From Desulforadius tongensis (lineage in GTDB: Bacteria > Bacillota > Desulfotomaculia > Desulfotomaculales > Desulfohalotomaculaceae): a stretch of DNA of 64,000 nt. Positions 43,584-52,163 of this stretch are shown here, in pieces. Position 1 is the stretch's first letter. Every line of letters begins with the position of its first letter. Position numbers and translations under genes: made by a program. The notes below the pieces were generated by a model. The model worked only from the letters and a program-made list of their open reading frames with translations. It did not search any database and was not told the DNA's origin. The stretch covers positions 1-64,000 of the forward strand of contig NZ_JAFBCW010000011.1 in assembly GCF_016907915.1 (NCBI RefSeq), written 5' to 3'.

Positions 43584-44549
43584 TTAATTACCTAGTTTTG
43601 AGGGATTCATCATTCTTTCATATCCAAAGAGCTTAAGCATCAGCAATGTTATGAGCGCACCTATAATAACGAGTACCATCGCACTTGCCGCTCCGTATCC
43701 AAATTCAAAATTTGCAAATGCCTTGTGGTAAGCAAATAACGACAGCACTTCACTATCAAATAGAGGTCCCCCGTCAGTGAGCAGGAGTATATATTCATAA
43801 GATGTTAATAATGACAGAGTCTGCCAAATTGTTGCAAACATTATTGGCCATTTTAAAAACGGGATTATAATATTTTTTATTATCTGGAAGTCATTTGCTC
43901 CATCAACCATTGCCGCCCTAAAATAATCTTCTGGAATTGATTTTATTGCTGCCGAAAAAACAATCATACCGAAAGATGCACCTATCATCCCGTTTGCAAA
44001 TATGATTACTTTCATTGGATTATCCTGTATCCAGTTATGAGGCTGCATATCAAATAGACTTTTAAAAATAATATTCAGCATGCCATTTTCCGTGGGTTCC
44101 AAAAACCATATCCATAACAGAGCATACACAACAGATGGTGTCATCCTAGGCAATAACCATAATGTTCTAAAAAACAGGCCCACGCTTTCATTTTTAATAA
44201 AGTAAGCTGTCATTACCGCCAGCAAAAACCCAAAACCCACATTTATGATGCAGGTAAATACCACATATACAAGAGTATTAGCAGCAACCTGAGGTATTAC
44301 CGGATCCTTAAGAATTCTGATAAAGTTATCCAAACCTACGAAATTCCACTGGAGTTTAAAATCCATTCCCGAGAAGGCTAAAACAGCAGTTAATATTACC
44401 GGCACAGCGAAAAATAGAATTATCATAATTAAGAAGGGAGCAAGAAAGGAAGCAGCTTGACAGGTATCTTTAAGTTTCTGAAACAAATTTTTTTCTTCAA
44501 GCTGCGCATCCCTTTCTAACATTACTGACCGTTCAGTTACCGGAGCCAC
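43584..44549 (-). CDS. ABC sugar transporter permease (MalF type)
   Basis: A 321-aa permease with six helices and the EAA loop (AAMVDGANDFQIIKNIIIP). Start GTG behind a run of eight G. Comes just after a strong hairpin that separates it from the binding-protein gene. Confidence 0.92.
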   Translation of the reverse strand: MAPVTERSVMLERDAQLEEKNLFQKLKDTCQAASFLAPFLIMIILFFAVPVILTAVLAFSGMDFKLQWNFVGLDNFIRILKDPVIPQVAANTLVYVVFTCIINVGFGFLLAVMTAYFIKNESVGLFFRTLWLLPRMTPSVVYALLWIWFLEPTENGMLNIIFKSLFDMQPHNWIQDNPMKVIIFANGMIGASFGMIVFSAAIKSIPEDYFRAAMVDGANDFQIIKNIIIPFLKWPIMFATIWQTLSLLTSYEYILLLTDGGPLFDSEVLSLFAYHKAFANFEFGYGAASAMVLVIIGALITLLMLKLFGYERMMNPSKLGN

Positions 44550-44574
44550 TACAACCCCCCCCTTTTTTCATTTT

Positions 44575-44602
44575 AAAAGTTGGGGGATATCCCCCAACTT
44601 TT
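44575..44602 (-). terminator. Intra-operon hairpin behind the binding-protein gene
   Basis: Perfect stem AAAAGTTGGGGG/CCCCCAACTTTT with ATAT centre, between SBP and first permease. Such hairpins reduce read-through or protect the upstream mRNA so that the binding protein is made in excess. Confidence 0.75.
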
Positions 44603-44610
44603 AATAACTA

Positions 44611-46023
44611 CTACATTATTATCAGTTTATCTCCCAGGTCATTTTTAAGCTGCTCTTCCATCCAGTTTACCGCTTCTTCTGGAGTTTGTCTTCCTAACTC
44701 CACAGCCTGTACCGCTTTATATAATACTCCTGTATACTTGTTCCATAAGGAAGTGTTAGGTTGAGTGATAGTATAGTCCAGCATATAAGAAACAGATGCG
44801 AGAAATCTATTTTCCTCATATTTGGGCTGTTTAGCTGTAGCAGGACTTATAGCCAGATGCCCGCTTTCCACAGCATGCACTGCATTATATTCAGGCTTTG
44901 ATGCAATGGCGGCCAGCGCAAAAGCCAAATCAGGATGTTTTGTTTTGCTGTTTATCATATACACATAAGGTTGAGTTAGCGTAATAGGTTCCCCACCTTT
45001 TTTAGCAGCCGGAGTTAAAGCATAACCCATATTATCAAACATATATTCTTCGGATAATTTTCCTAATTCGCTGTGATAAGGAACTTTCTGGTATTCGGCC
45101 CAGTGCCATGTTCCCCCGAACCAGAATAATACCTTCCCTTCAACCCAATCCTTGTGTATTCCTTTCCACTCTGCTGCAGTCATACCGCTGGGAGTAACCT
45201 TAGAGTCCCGGGCGATGTCTTTAAAGAATTTTAATGTTTCTATTACCGCCTTTTTATCAAGTACTATTTTTTCCTCTTTATCATCATAAACTTTTCCTCC
45301 AAAGTCCTTAACCATCATTGTAAAAAACGCACCATTAGTGGGCCTGTGATATATCCCCCATTTTACCAGTCCCTTATCCTTCGCTTCTTTAGCCAACGCT
45401 ACCATATCCTGCAAAGAGAATTCCCCATTTTCTATCTTCTCCGGAAGTTCATTGATTTGCTCTTCCGTCCAGCCCATTTTCCTTAATACATCTTTTCTGA
45501 AATATATCGGCCTCGTTTCAGCATCTTGTGGAATTGCATATGTTTTTCCGTTATACTTTGCAGCTTCCCATAAATTTGGATAAATCTCATCCAGATACTT
45601 TTTAAATTCTGAATTTGTAATTAAATCGTCCAATTGAAGAACATAACCGCCTTCAGCATATAAGGCAACGTTATTATGTCCCGTTACCAATATATCAGCA
45701 CCTTTCCCGCTCTGCCAAGCGAGAAAAAATTTTTTATTGAAATCATCATCTCCGCCCGTGGAGTCATGGTTATGTATGACTTCAACCCTTCTATTATCAT
45801 TCTTTTCTTCTAAGATCTTATTTAACTCCTTAGCAGCTTCAACGATATTTGTCCCTCTTGTTGAGTCAGCAGGTGACCCTTTAGACTCAACCGAAATAAT
45901 TACCTTTTCGATTTCCCCGGAACCTTCAAGTGCAGATTTTTCTCCTGCATTTTCCCCGCAGCCCGATAACATTAGGCTAAAAATAAATATACAAGCCAAA
46001 AAAACACCCATAACTTTTCTCAT
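44611..46023 (-). CDS. Extracellular solute-binding lipoprotein, sugar type
   Basis: A 470-aa lipoprotein: signal MRKVMGVFLACIFIFSLML then lipobox SGC (Cys near residue 22). Family 1-like binding protein with DDLITN, GKTYAIPQDAETRPIYFRKDVL. ATG at 46023 behind GGGAGGG. First gene of the importer. Codon use is AT-rich compared with the surroundings, suggesting transfer. Confidence 0.92.
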   Translation of the reverse strand: MRKVMGVFLACIFIFSLMLSGCGENAGEKSALEGSGEIEKVIISVESKGSPADSTRGTNIVEAAKELNKILEEKNDNRRVEVIHNHDSTGGDDDFNKKFFLAWQSGKGADILVTGHNNVALYAEGGYVLQLDDLITNSEFKKYLDEIYPNLWEAAKYNGKTYAIPQDAETRPIYFRKDVLRKMGWTEEQINELPEKIENGEFSLQDMVALAKEAKDKGLVKWGIYHRPTNGAFFTMMVKDFGGKVYDDKEEKIVLDKKAVIETLKFFKDIARDSKVTPSGMTAAEWKGIHKDWVEGKVLFWFGGTWHWAEYQKVPYHSELGKLSEEYMFDNMGYALTPAAKKGGEPITLTQPYVYMINSKTKHPDLAFALAAIASKPEYNAVHAVESGHLAISPATAKQPKYEENRFLASVSYMLDYTITQPNTSLWNKYTGVLYKAVQAVELGRQTPEEAVNWMEEQLKNDLGDKLIIM

Positions 46024-46189
46024 AAAATACCCTCCCATTACAGATATTTTTTCAACTTGTATCAACGTTAATTATTTAATTATATTGAATTTAAAGCCTG
46101 CCCAAACAATAGTATACATAAAACAAGTATTATTTTCAAATCTATACAGGTTTCACCAGTTGAGCCGCACCACATGCCCAAGCCCCCTT

Positions 46190-47200
46190 TTATTCTACTT
46201 TCTTAATCCCGTACTCCAGCGCATTACTATAACTCCTAATTCTGTTCAGCACTCTTTTCGCCTCCGGCCCTTCCAGCACCACCGGCTGGTAATTATTGCG
46301 GTACGGCACCGAAGATACAGATGCAGGAATAATTTTTACCACCCCTTTTTTTACTTCCCCTGCGGGAGTGACAATAAATTCCTGCTGGTAGATAAATGTA
46401 TCCTTATCGCTGGGATTTTTGTTTCCTCCAAATACAAAGTTTGCTAAACTGTAAACAATTATTTTACCCTTGTAATTTTCAATTCCCTGGATCACATGGG
46501 GATGGTGGCCCAGTACCAAATCGGCCCCACTGTCTATGGCCCAGCGGCCCAAATTTTTCTGCACGCTGTTGGGATAGTTGGCCCGCTCCTCGCCCCAGTG
46601 AAAACTAACTATTACCACCGGGGCCTGCTGTTTCAAACTGGCTATGTCGGTTTTAATTTGTGTTTTTATCCTCTGATTGTCCCACCAACCCCGGTAACCC
46701 AGCATACCCACGTTAACACCCTTTACCCGCTTAATTAACTTGATGTTATTTCCAAAATAGCCTATGCCCAGTGCATCAAGAACTGCCACGGTATCTGCAT
46801 AGCCCTGCTGCAGGTAATCCATGGTGTGATTATTTGCCAGGTTAACTGCATCAATCCCACCGGAAACCAGTATGCCGCCATATTCCGGTTTGCCGGCAAA
46901 GGCAAATTTCTTATCTGCCCTCACCACGGCATTGGTTAAAGTGGTTTCCAAGTTGGCAATGGTCAGGTCATCATTTTTAAAGATAGCGGCCACTTTTTTA
47001 AAGGGATAATCTATCCCGTTAACATCAATTGCTTGATTAAAGGAACCGTCGTAGCCAAAGTTAACGTCGCAGCCAATGGTGTTGTCACCCACTGCCGTGA
47101 CAACTATAACAATGTTTTTAGGAAGAGCCGCTGTAACTTGTTCCCCCATCGGCTGCATGGCGGCACTAAAAAAAATCAAAAAGCTCATAATATAAGGCAC
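46190..47200 (-). CDS. CapA-family (PGA_cap) metallophosphatase-like protein
   Basis: A 336-aa secreted protein with an N-terminal hydrophobic signal. Family motifs: AVGDNTIG, ANLETTL, LANNHTMDY, SFHWGEE, GHHPHV. CapA-type proteins function in poly-gamma-glutamate capsule making or as metallophosphoesterases; without capBC next to it the role is open. Confidence 0.9.
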   Translation of the reverse strand: MPYIMSFLIFFSAAMQPMGEQVTAALPKNIVIVVTAVGDNTIGCDVNFGYDGSFNQAIDVNGIDYPFKKVAAIFKNDDLTIANLETTLTNAVVRADKKFAFAGKPEYGGILVSGGIDAVNLANNHTMDYLQQGYADTVAVLDALGIGYFGNNIKLIKRVKGVNVGMLGYRGWWDNQRIKTQIKTDIASLKQQAPVVIVSFHWGEERANYPNSVQKNLGRWAIDSGADLVLGHHPHVIQGIENYKGKIIVYSLANFVFGGNKNPSDKDTFIYQQEFIVTPAGEVKKGVVKIIPASVSSVPYRNNYQPVVLEGPEAKRVLNRIRSYSNALEYGIKKVE

Positions 47201-47293
47201 TGCACTTCCTCCTTTAATGGTAATTTCTTCCTTTTTTATGTATATGCGCGAGAAGGAAATGAATGCCTAAAAAATAACAACATTTTCTGACGG

Positions 47294-47348
47294 CAGACAT
47301 GTTAAAGCCCCGTAATCCGCAGCGGATTACGGGGCTTTAACATGTCTG
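47294..47348. repeat. 55-nt perfect palindrome
   Basis: 27-nt arms (starting CAGACATGTTAAAGCCCC) complementary around a single central A. It follows the rubredoxin gene on the minus strand by 12 nt, so it may end the rubrerythrin operon, but it lacks a T run and is much longer than a normal terminator. Confidence 0.85.
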
Positions 47349-47359
47349 TCACCAGCTGT

Positions 47360-47686
47360 TTACCACTTGCCTTTATTTACATGTCCCTGCAGTTCAGCTT
47401 TAATCATCTGCTTTATGATGACGGCCTGTTCCCGGGCTGTTTGGAATACTTTTACACAGCCTGGATCCAGGTTGTCTTCTTCCCCTTCCTTGGCCACCAC
47501 CAAAACCTTGTCCATTAAACCGGCCAGTTCCATATGCAGGTCGTTAGTTTTTTGGGATCTCTTTACCAGCTCCGCTTGTTTTTCCTCTAAAACAACCAGC
47601 TTATCCTTCGGGGCACCACACTTGGGGCATTTTTCCGGTAAACTTTCACCTTCCATGGTAAAGTTACAGACGGTACATCTCCACAT
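47360..47686 (-). CDS. Rubredoxin-domain protein
   Basis: A 108-aa protein with a rubredoxin-type Fe(Cys)4 knuckle (WRCTVCNF and CPKCGAP) followed by a helical C-half. It is likely an electron donor for the rubrerythrin encoded 14 nt upstream. The helical extension is not part of ordinary rubredoxin. Confidence 0.88.
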   Translation of the reverse strand: MWRCTVCNFTMEGESLPEKCPKCGAPKDKLVVLEEKQAELVKRSQKTNDLHMELAGLMDKVLVVAKEGEEDNLDPGCVKVFQTAREQAVIIKQMIKAELQGHVNKGKW

Positions 47687-47700
47687 AAAAATTCTCCCCC

Positions 47701-48234
47701 TTAATAATTTTCCGCTTTCATTTCAAAGAAAGCCTGCGGGTGCAGACAGGTGGGGCATTTTTCCGGTGCTTCCACGCCGGTATGTATATGCCCGCAGTTA
47801 CGGCATTTCCACACCACTGCTTGATCTTTTTTAAATACTCTGCCCTCTTCTAGATTCCTTAACAGGGCTTTAAATCTTTCCTCATGATCTTTTTCAATTT
47901 CAGCCACGTTTTCAAAGAAAACAGCTATTTCTTCAAAGCCTTCAGCCCGGGCAGTTTCGGCAAATTCTTTGTACATTTCCGTCCACTCGTAATTTTCGCC
48001 TTCCGCTGCCGCTTTCAGGTTTTCCCTGGTGCTTCCAATACCATTTAAGAATTTTAAAGCCATCTTGGCATGTTCTTTCTCGTTGGCCGCCGTCTCTTCA
48101 AAAATTGCGGCAATTTGCTGGTAACCCTCTTTTTTAGCCACGCTGGCAAAGTATGTGTACTTATTGCGGGCCTGGCTTTCACCGGCAAAAGATGCCATTA
48201 AGTTTTTCTCGGTTTTGGTTCCTTTTAAATTCAT
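47701..48234 (-). CDS. Rubrerythrin
   Basis: A 177-aa peroxide-detoxifying protein: N-terminal di-iron four-helix bundle ([32 protein letters not shown]) and C-terminal rubredoxin knuckle (CRNCGH and CPTCLHP). It reduces H2O2 in the cytoplasm of anaerobes, in operon with the rubredoxin gene. Confidence 0.95.
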   Translation of the reverse strand: MNLKGTKTEKNLMASFAGESQARNKYTYFASVAKKEGYQQIAAIFEETAANEKEHAKMALKFLNGIGSTRENLKAAAEGENYEWTEMYKEFAETARAEGFEEIAVFFENVAEIEKDHEERFKALLRNLEEGRVFKKDQAVVWKCRNCGHIHTGVEAPEKCPTCLHPQAFFEMKAENY

Positions 48235-48310
48235 TTTTTAAAACCCCCTTATTGTATATTAATTTAGTACACATTTATAGTGCACTTAATTTTTTGTTCA
48301 TACTAAGTAT

Positions 48311-48748
48311 TTACCTGTCACTATTGTCATTATTAAATTTTATCAGGTCAAAAAAATTGTACTTTTCCAGTTCTTTATTGGTGGCCTGCTGTACATTTCG
48401 CAGCGCCCTGTGAATGGGGCACCAGGCTGTGGCGTTTTTGTTGCATTCTGCGGGGTTAACCAAACACCTGTTTATCTTAACCGGACCTTCAACGGCTTCA
48501 GACACATCTTTTAAAGTAATATCCCTGGTGTCTTTGGCTAAAGTGTACCCGCCTTTAAGCCCCCGATAGGACTTTACTATCCCGGCCTTGGTTAATGATC
48601 TGATTGTTTTTAAAAGAAACCTGATGGGGATATTTTCCTTTTCGGCAATCTGCCGGGCTTCAATTATCTCTCCAGGCTTCTGCTTGCCGAGGTAATACAC
48701 TATTCTAAAGGCATAATCTGTGGCCTGGTTAAACCTCATACTGGTCAC
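48311..48748 (-). CDS. Rrf2-family transcription regulator with Fe-S cysteines
   Basis: A 145-aa winged helix (MRFNQATDYAFR start, LKGGYTLAKDTRDITLKDV wing) with three cysteines CLVNPAEC..ATAWC arranged like the Fe-S ligands of IscR/NsrR. It likely senses redox or Fe-S state and controls the rubrerythrin operon next to it. GTG start; ATG three codons later is equally possible. Confidence 0.9.
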   Translation of the reverse strand: MTSMRFNQATDYAFRIVYYLGKQKPGEIIEARQIAEKENIPIRFLLKTIRSLTKAGIVKSYRGLKGGYTLAKDTRDITLKDVSEAVEGPVKINRCLVNPAECNKNATAWCPIHRALRNVQQATNKELEKYNFFDLIKFNNDNSDR

Positions 48749-48761
48749 CTTCTTCTATTGT

Positions 48762-48776
48762 ATACCTATTAGGTAT
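48762..48776 (-). promoter_or_regulatory. Candidate Rrf2 operator
   Basis: ATACCTATTAGGTAT is a perfect 7-1-7 palindrome just upstream of the Rrf2 gene; ATACC...GGTAT half sites resemble those of the Rrf2 family. A second 20-nt AT palindrome follows at 48777-48797. Autoregulation is inferred. Confidence 0.6.
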
Positions 48777-48928
48777 ATTTATATTCTAATATAAATATTA
48801 CCAATGTCAATAGTTTTTTATACCGTTATTTTAATTTTTCCAAATTCCATAATAACCCGCAGCAGGAATGTACGGCCATAAAACGAATAATGTTACTGGG
48901 TTATTCAACTTTTTCCGGAGGTATCATC

Positions 48929-49723
48929 ATGTTAATAGATATGCATGTGCACTTTTTCCCCGATAATGTGGCCCCCAAGGTAACCCAGCAGCTGGCCCGG
49001 CATTATGGCATGCCGGTTCCCTACCGGGGCACCGTTACCGAGTATCAAACCCTTCGCCGCCGGGCCAATGTGGATGCGGCGGTATTTTTCACTGCAGCCA
49101 CCAAGCCGGAACAGGTACCGCCGGCCAATCTTTGGGCCATACAAAACAGTAAAGACGGTTTAATTGGTTTTGGTACCCTGCACCCGGATTATGAAAATAT
49201 TGATGATGAAATAAACAGGCTGAAAAAAGCCGGTATAAAGGGAATAAAGTTTCACCCGGACTTTCAGCAGTTTTTTTTGGATGAAGAAAAGGCATTAATT
49301 ATGTACGAAAAACTGGCCCGGGACTTTATTTTAATCTTCCACATCGGTGATGATCAAAACAGCAGTAAAATAAATTATACTTCACCGGAAAGACTGGCCC
49401 ACGTGCTGGAAACCATACCCAATTTAAAGGTTATAGCCGCCCACATGGGGGGTTATCAAATGTGGGACCGGGCATTGCAGTGTTTGGTGGGGAAAAAATT
49501 GTATTTTGACACTTCCAGTTGTTATGAATTTTTGCCCAGTGATAAATTCCGTTATATGATTAAAGAACACGGTTATCATAAAATACTGTTGGGCAGTGAT
49601 TACCCTTATAATGACCCGGGAAGGGAGTGTTCATGCATTGCCAAATTAGGTTTAAAGGATAATGAATATACAGCAGTTATTGGTGAAAATGCTAAAAGAT
49701 TAATGGCCGAACTGGGCATTTAA
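48929..49723 (+). CDS. Amidohydrolase 2-family metal-dependent hydrolase
   Basis: A 264-aa TIM-barrel hydrolase with DMHVHF, IKFHPDFQ, IFHIGDD, AAHMGGY and LGSDYPY supplying metal ligands. GGAGG 9 nt upstream of ATG 48929. The substrate is unknown. It is followed after 33 nt by a nitrilase-family gene, so they may act together on amides or cyclic ureides. Confidence 0.88.
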   Translation: MLIDMHVHFFPDNVAPKVTQQLARHYGMPVPYRGTVTEYQTLRRRANVDAAVFFTAATKPEQVPPANLWAIQNSKDGLIGFGTLHPDYENIDDEINRLKKAGIKGIKFHPDFQQFFLDEEKALIMYEKLARDFILIFHIGDDQNSSKINYTSPERLAHVLETIPNLKVIAAHMGGYQMWDRALQCLVGKKLYFDTSSCYEFLPSDKFRYMIKEHGYHKILLGSDYPYNDPGRECSCIAKLGLKDNEYTAVIGENAKRLMAELGI

Positions 49724-49756
49724 TTTAACCAGCAGTTTAATATACGGGGTGCAGCA

Positions 49757-50590
49757 ATGAAAAATACCAGAATTGCCTTGGTGCAGATGAACTCTGTCTT
49801 TGGCCAAAGGGATCAAAATTTAAATAAAATCAAGCTGTTTGTAAAACAAGCGGCCAAGCAGCAGGTGGATATTATTTGTTTCCCGGAGCTTTCCGTGCAG
49901 GGGTACAGCCGGGACAAATCCCACCTTTACTGTGAGCAAATTCCCGGTGACAGCAGTAATTTAATCTCTGCCCTGGCCAGAAATCACAACATCACCATAC
50001 TGGCCGGTATAGCTGAAAAATGTACGGCAGGTAATAAGCCATATATTACCAGTTTAGCAGCCCTGCCCGACGGCAGCATGGAAAAATATAGAAAAACCCA
50101 CCTGGGCAGCAGTGAAAAACCTTACTTTACCCCCGGTGACCGGGTCCCGGTTTTCAATACCGCCAAGGCGGTATTCGGCATCCAAATATGCTGGGATTTG
50201 CATTTTCCTGAAATGTCCACTGTAATGTCTTTAAAGGGGGCGGAAATAATTTTTGCCCCCCATGCTTCACCATGCACGGCGGGCAGCAGAAAAGAAATCT
50301 GGTTAAAGTATTTAACCGCCAGGGCATATGACAATACCGTATATATAGCTGCCTGTAATTTAATTGGCGGCAGCGGAAAAGACCATCGTTTCTCCGGAGG
50401 CGCCATGGTCATTGATCCCAAGGGAAATGTCATCGCCGAGGATTTTAATAATCAGGAAAGCATGCTGGTTGTTGACTTGGATGCTGAATTGATAAATAAA
50501 ATTCGATATCAAAAAACAACTTCCATGCGCAGCATTTTTTACCTGCAGGCCAGAAGACCGGAATTGTATAAAACTTTGATTAAGAATTGA
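49757..50590 (+). CDS. Carbon-nitrogen hydrolase (nitrilase superfamily)
   Basis: A 277-aa protein with the Glu-Lys-Cys triad: FPELS (Glu), RKTHLG (Lys), QICWDLHFPE (Cys). Amidase or carbamoylase activity is expected, exact substrate unknown. Same direction and close behind the amidohydrolase gene. Confidence 0.9.
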   Translation: MKNTRIALVQMNSVFGQRDQNLNKIKLFVKQAAKQQVDIICFPELSVQGYSRDKSHLYCEQIPGDSSNLISALARNHNITILAGIAEKCTAGNKPYITSLAALPDGSMEKYRKTHLGSSEKPYFTPGDRVPVFNTAKAVFGIQICWDLHFPEMSTVMSLKGAEIIFAPHASPCTAGSRKEIWLKYLTARAYDNTVYIAACNLIGGSGKDHRFSGGAMVIDPKGNVIAEDFNNQESMLVVDLDAELINKIRYQKTTSMRSIFYLQARRPELYKTLIKN

Positions 50591-50720
50591 AATGATAACC
50601 CCGGCATTGAGCAGCAATTTTTTATTACTCCCGCTTTTACCGGTAATGAATAAATAACTTCATTTATAGAGATTATAAAAAGTACAGGAATATAAACTTT
50701 AACCAGGCGGGAGGGATATA

Positions 50721-51185
50721 ATGTCTCAAAAACTGCAAGATATCATGACCCAAAACGTGGCCACTGTAAGCCCGCAGCAAACGGTGGCCGAAGCGGCACA
50801 AATTATGAGCCAGTATAATGTGGGTTCCGTACCTGTGGTGCAAAACGGAAAACCGGTGGGTATCATTACCGACCGCGATATTGCTTTACGGGTGGCATCA
50901 AAAGGCCAAAGTGCCGGTACGGTCCAGGTGCAGTCAGTTATGTCTACAAATGTTGTAACCGGCAGCCCGGAAATGGACGTCCACCAGGCGGCCAGCATGA
51001 TGGCCCAAAATCAAATCCGCCGCCTGCCGGTGGTTGAAAACGGCCAGCTGGCCGGCATTGTTTCCCTTGGCGATTTAGCGGTAGAAAATATCTACCAAAA
51101 CGAAGCCGGCCAGGCACTATCCGATATTTCCAAACCATCACAGCCCCAAGGGCAGCCTTCCCCGCAGCAGCCGCAAATGTACTAA
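50721..51185 (+). CDS. Two-CBS-domain protein
   Basis: A 154-aa protein made of two CBS repeats (about 5-60 and 70-130: DIMTQNVATVSP..., SVMSTNVVTG..., both ending in GIITDRDIA or GIVSLGDLA) and a Gln/Pro-rich tail. CBS pairs bind adenine nucleotides and regulate partner proteins. Partner not evident. Confidence 0.92.
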   Translation: MSQKLQDIMTQNVATVSPQQTVAEAAQIMSQYNVGSVPVVQNGKPVGIITDRDIALRVASKGQSAGTVQVQSVMSTNVVTGSPEMDVHQAASMMAQNQIRRLPVVENGQLAGIVSLGDLAVENIYQNEAGQALSDISKPSQPQGQPSPQQPQMY

Positions 51186-51192
51186 GAACCAT

Positions 51193-51243
51193 TTACCCGG
51201 CCTGCCGGGTAAGCACATAAATGCCGGGTATATTACCCGGCAT
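51193..51243. terminator. Pair of terminator-like hairpins between CBS and cupin genes
   Basis: TTACCCGG/CCGGGTAA at 51193-51212 for the CBS gene and ATGCCGGGTA/TACCCGGCAT at 51221-51243 for the converging cupin gene. No long T runs. Confidence 0.6.
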
Positions 51244-51578
51244 CAGCTTTTAAAATTGGCCAGCAGATAGATGTCTTCTCCGGTGTTGTTTTTAACACCA
51301 TGCTCCACCCCTGCCGGCGCCACCACCACCGTTCCTTCACCGCAGTCTTTTCTTTCCCCGTTCACCAGCACACTGCCCAGCCCCTTGATAAAGCAGAACA
51401 CTTCTGCAGTGTCATGGGTATGGGGCAGTATCTCACCGCCGGGAACAATTTTTACATACATATTTTTAAAGCCCAACCCCTCATCCCCGGATAATATGGG
51501 CTGCACAAAAACCCCCGGGCTGGTGGGGTGCGGTTTCCAGTCACCCTGTTTTAAATTATATACCGATGTTTCTCTCAT
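51243..51578 (-). CDS. Cupin-domain protein
   Basis: A 111-aa single-domain cupin: motif 1 PHTHDTAEVFCFIKG and motif 2 VVAPAGVEHGVKN, giving likely His metal ligands. Function unknown; such proteins often store or sense small ligands. Confidence 0.88.
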   Translation of the reverse strand: MRETSVYNLKQGDWKPHPTSPGVFVQPILSGDEGLGFKNMYVKIVPGGEILPHTHDTAEVFCFIKGLGSVLVNGERKDCGEGTVVVAPAGVEHGVKNNTGEDIYLLANFKS

Positions 51579-51752
51579 TTAATCAGGTCCCCCTTAAATT
51601 TTTATTTTGTTACTTCTGCAATTCAATAATCTTTTCCTTCTATTGATTTTAAAACATGAAATTTGAAGAAATTTAGCATATTAAAAAAGGATTGCAGTAA
51701 TTATGTAGAATATATACCATTAAAGTAATATTTATATAGGGAGGTAATTACC

Positions 51753-52163
51753 ACGGCCAAGATACTGCAAGCCAAAGACATGACCAAGTGCATCGGTTGT
51801 TATTCTTGTATGCTGGCCTGTGCCCGGACCATCCGGCGCAGCCTTTCCCCTACCAAGGCAGCCATTCAAATAAGAACAGCCGGCGGTCTGCAGAGTAAGT
51901 TTGTCGCTGACATCTGCAGGGGATGTATAGATGCCCCCTGTGCTGCCGCATGCCGCTGCGGTGCACTAATTGCCAGGGAAGGGGGCGGGGTTCGTTTTAT
52001 TCCCCACAAATGTATTGGCTGTAAAGATTGTGTAGAGGCTTGTATAATTGGTGTACTGGAGTTTGATGAAGATAGCAATAAACCCCTGGTGTGTGTACAG
52101 TGCGGAACCTGTGCCCGTTTCTGTCCACACCAAGTATTAACCCTGGAGGAACGGCCAATATGA
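51753..52163 (+). CDS. AOR-associated polyferredoxin, apparent ACG start
   Basis: A 136-aa protein with four cysteine groups (CIGCYSCMLAC, CRGCIDAPCAAAC, CIGCKDCVEAC, CVQCGTCARFC). A GGGAGG lies 8 nt upstream of ACG at 51753, whose following codons (AKILQAKDMTKCIGC) fit the normal N-terminus; the first ATG (51780) is 27 nt later, immediately before the first cluster, and lacks a ribosome site. Its stop overlaps the aor start (ATGA), so it is the electron acceptor of AOR. Confidence 0.85.
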   Translation, partial: TAKILQAKDMTKCIGCYSCMLACARTIRRSLSPTKAAIQIRTAGGLQSKFVADICRGCIDAPCAAACRCGALIAREGGGVRFIPHKCIGCKDCVEACIIGVLEFDEDSNKPLVCVQCGTCARFCPHQVLTLEERPI

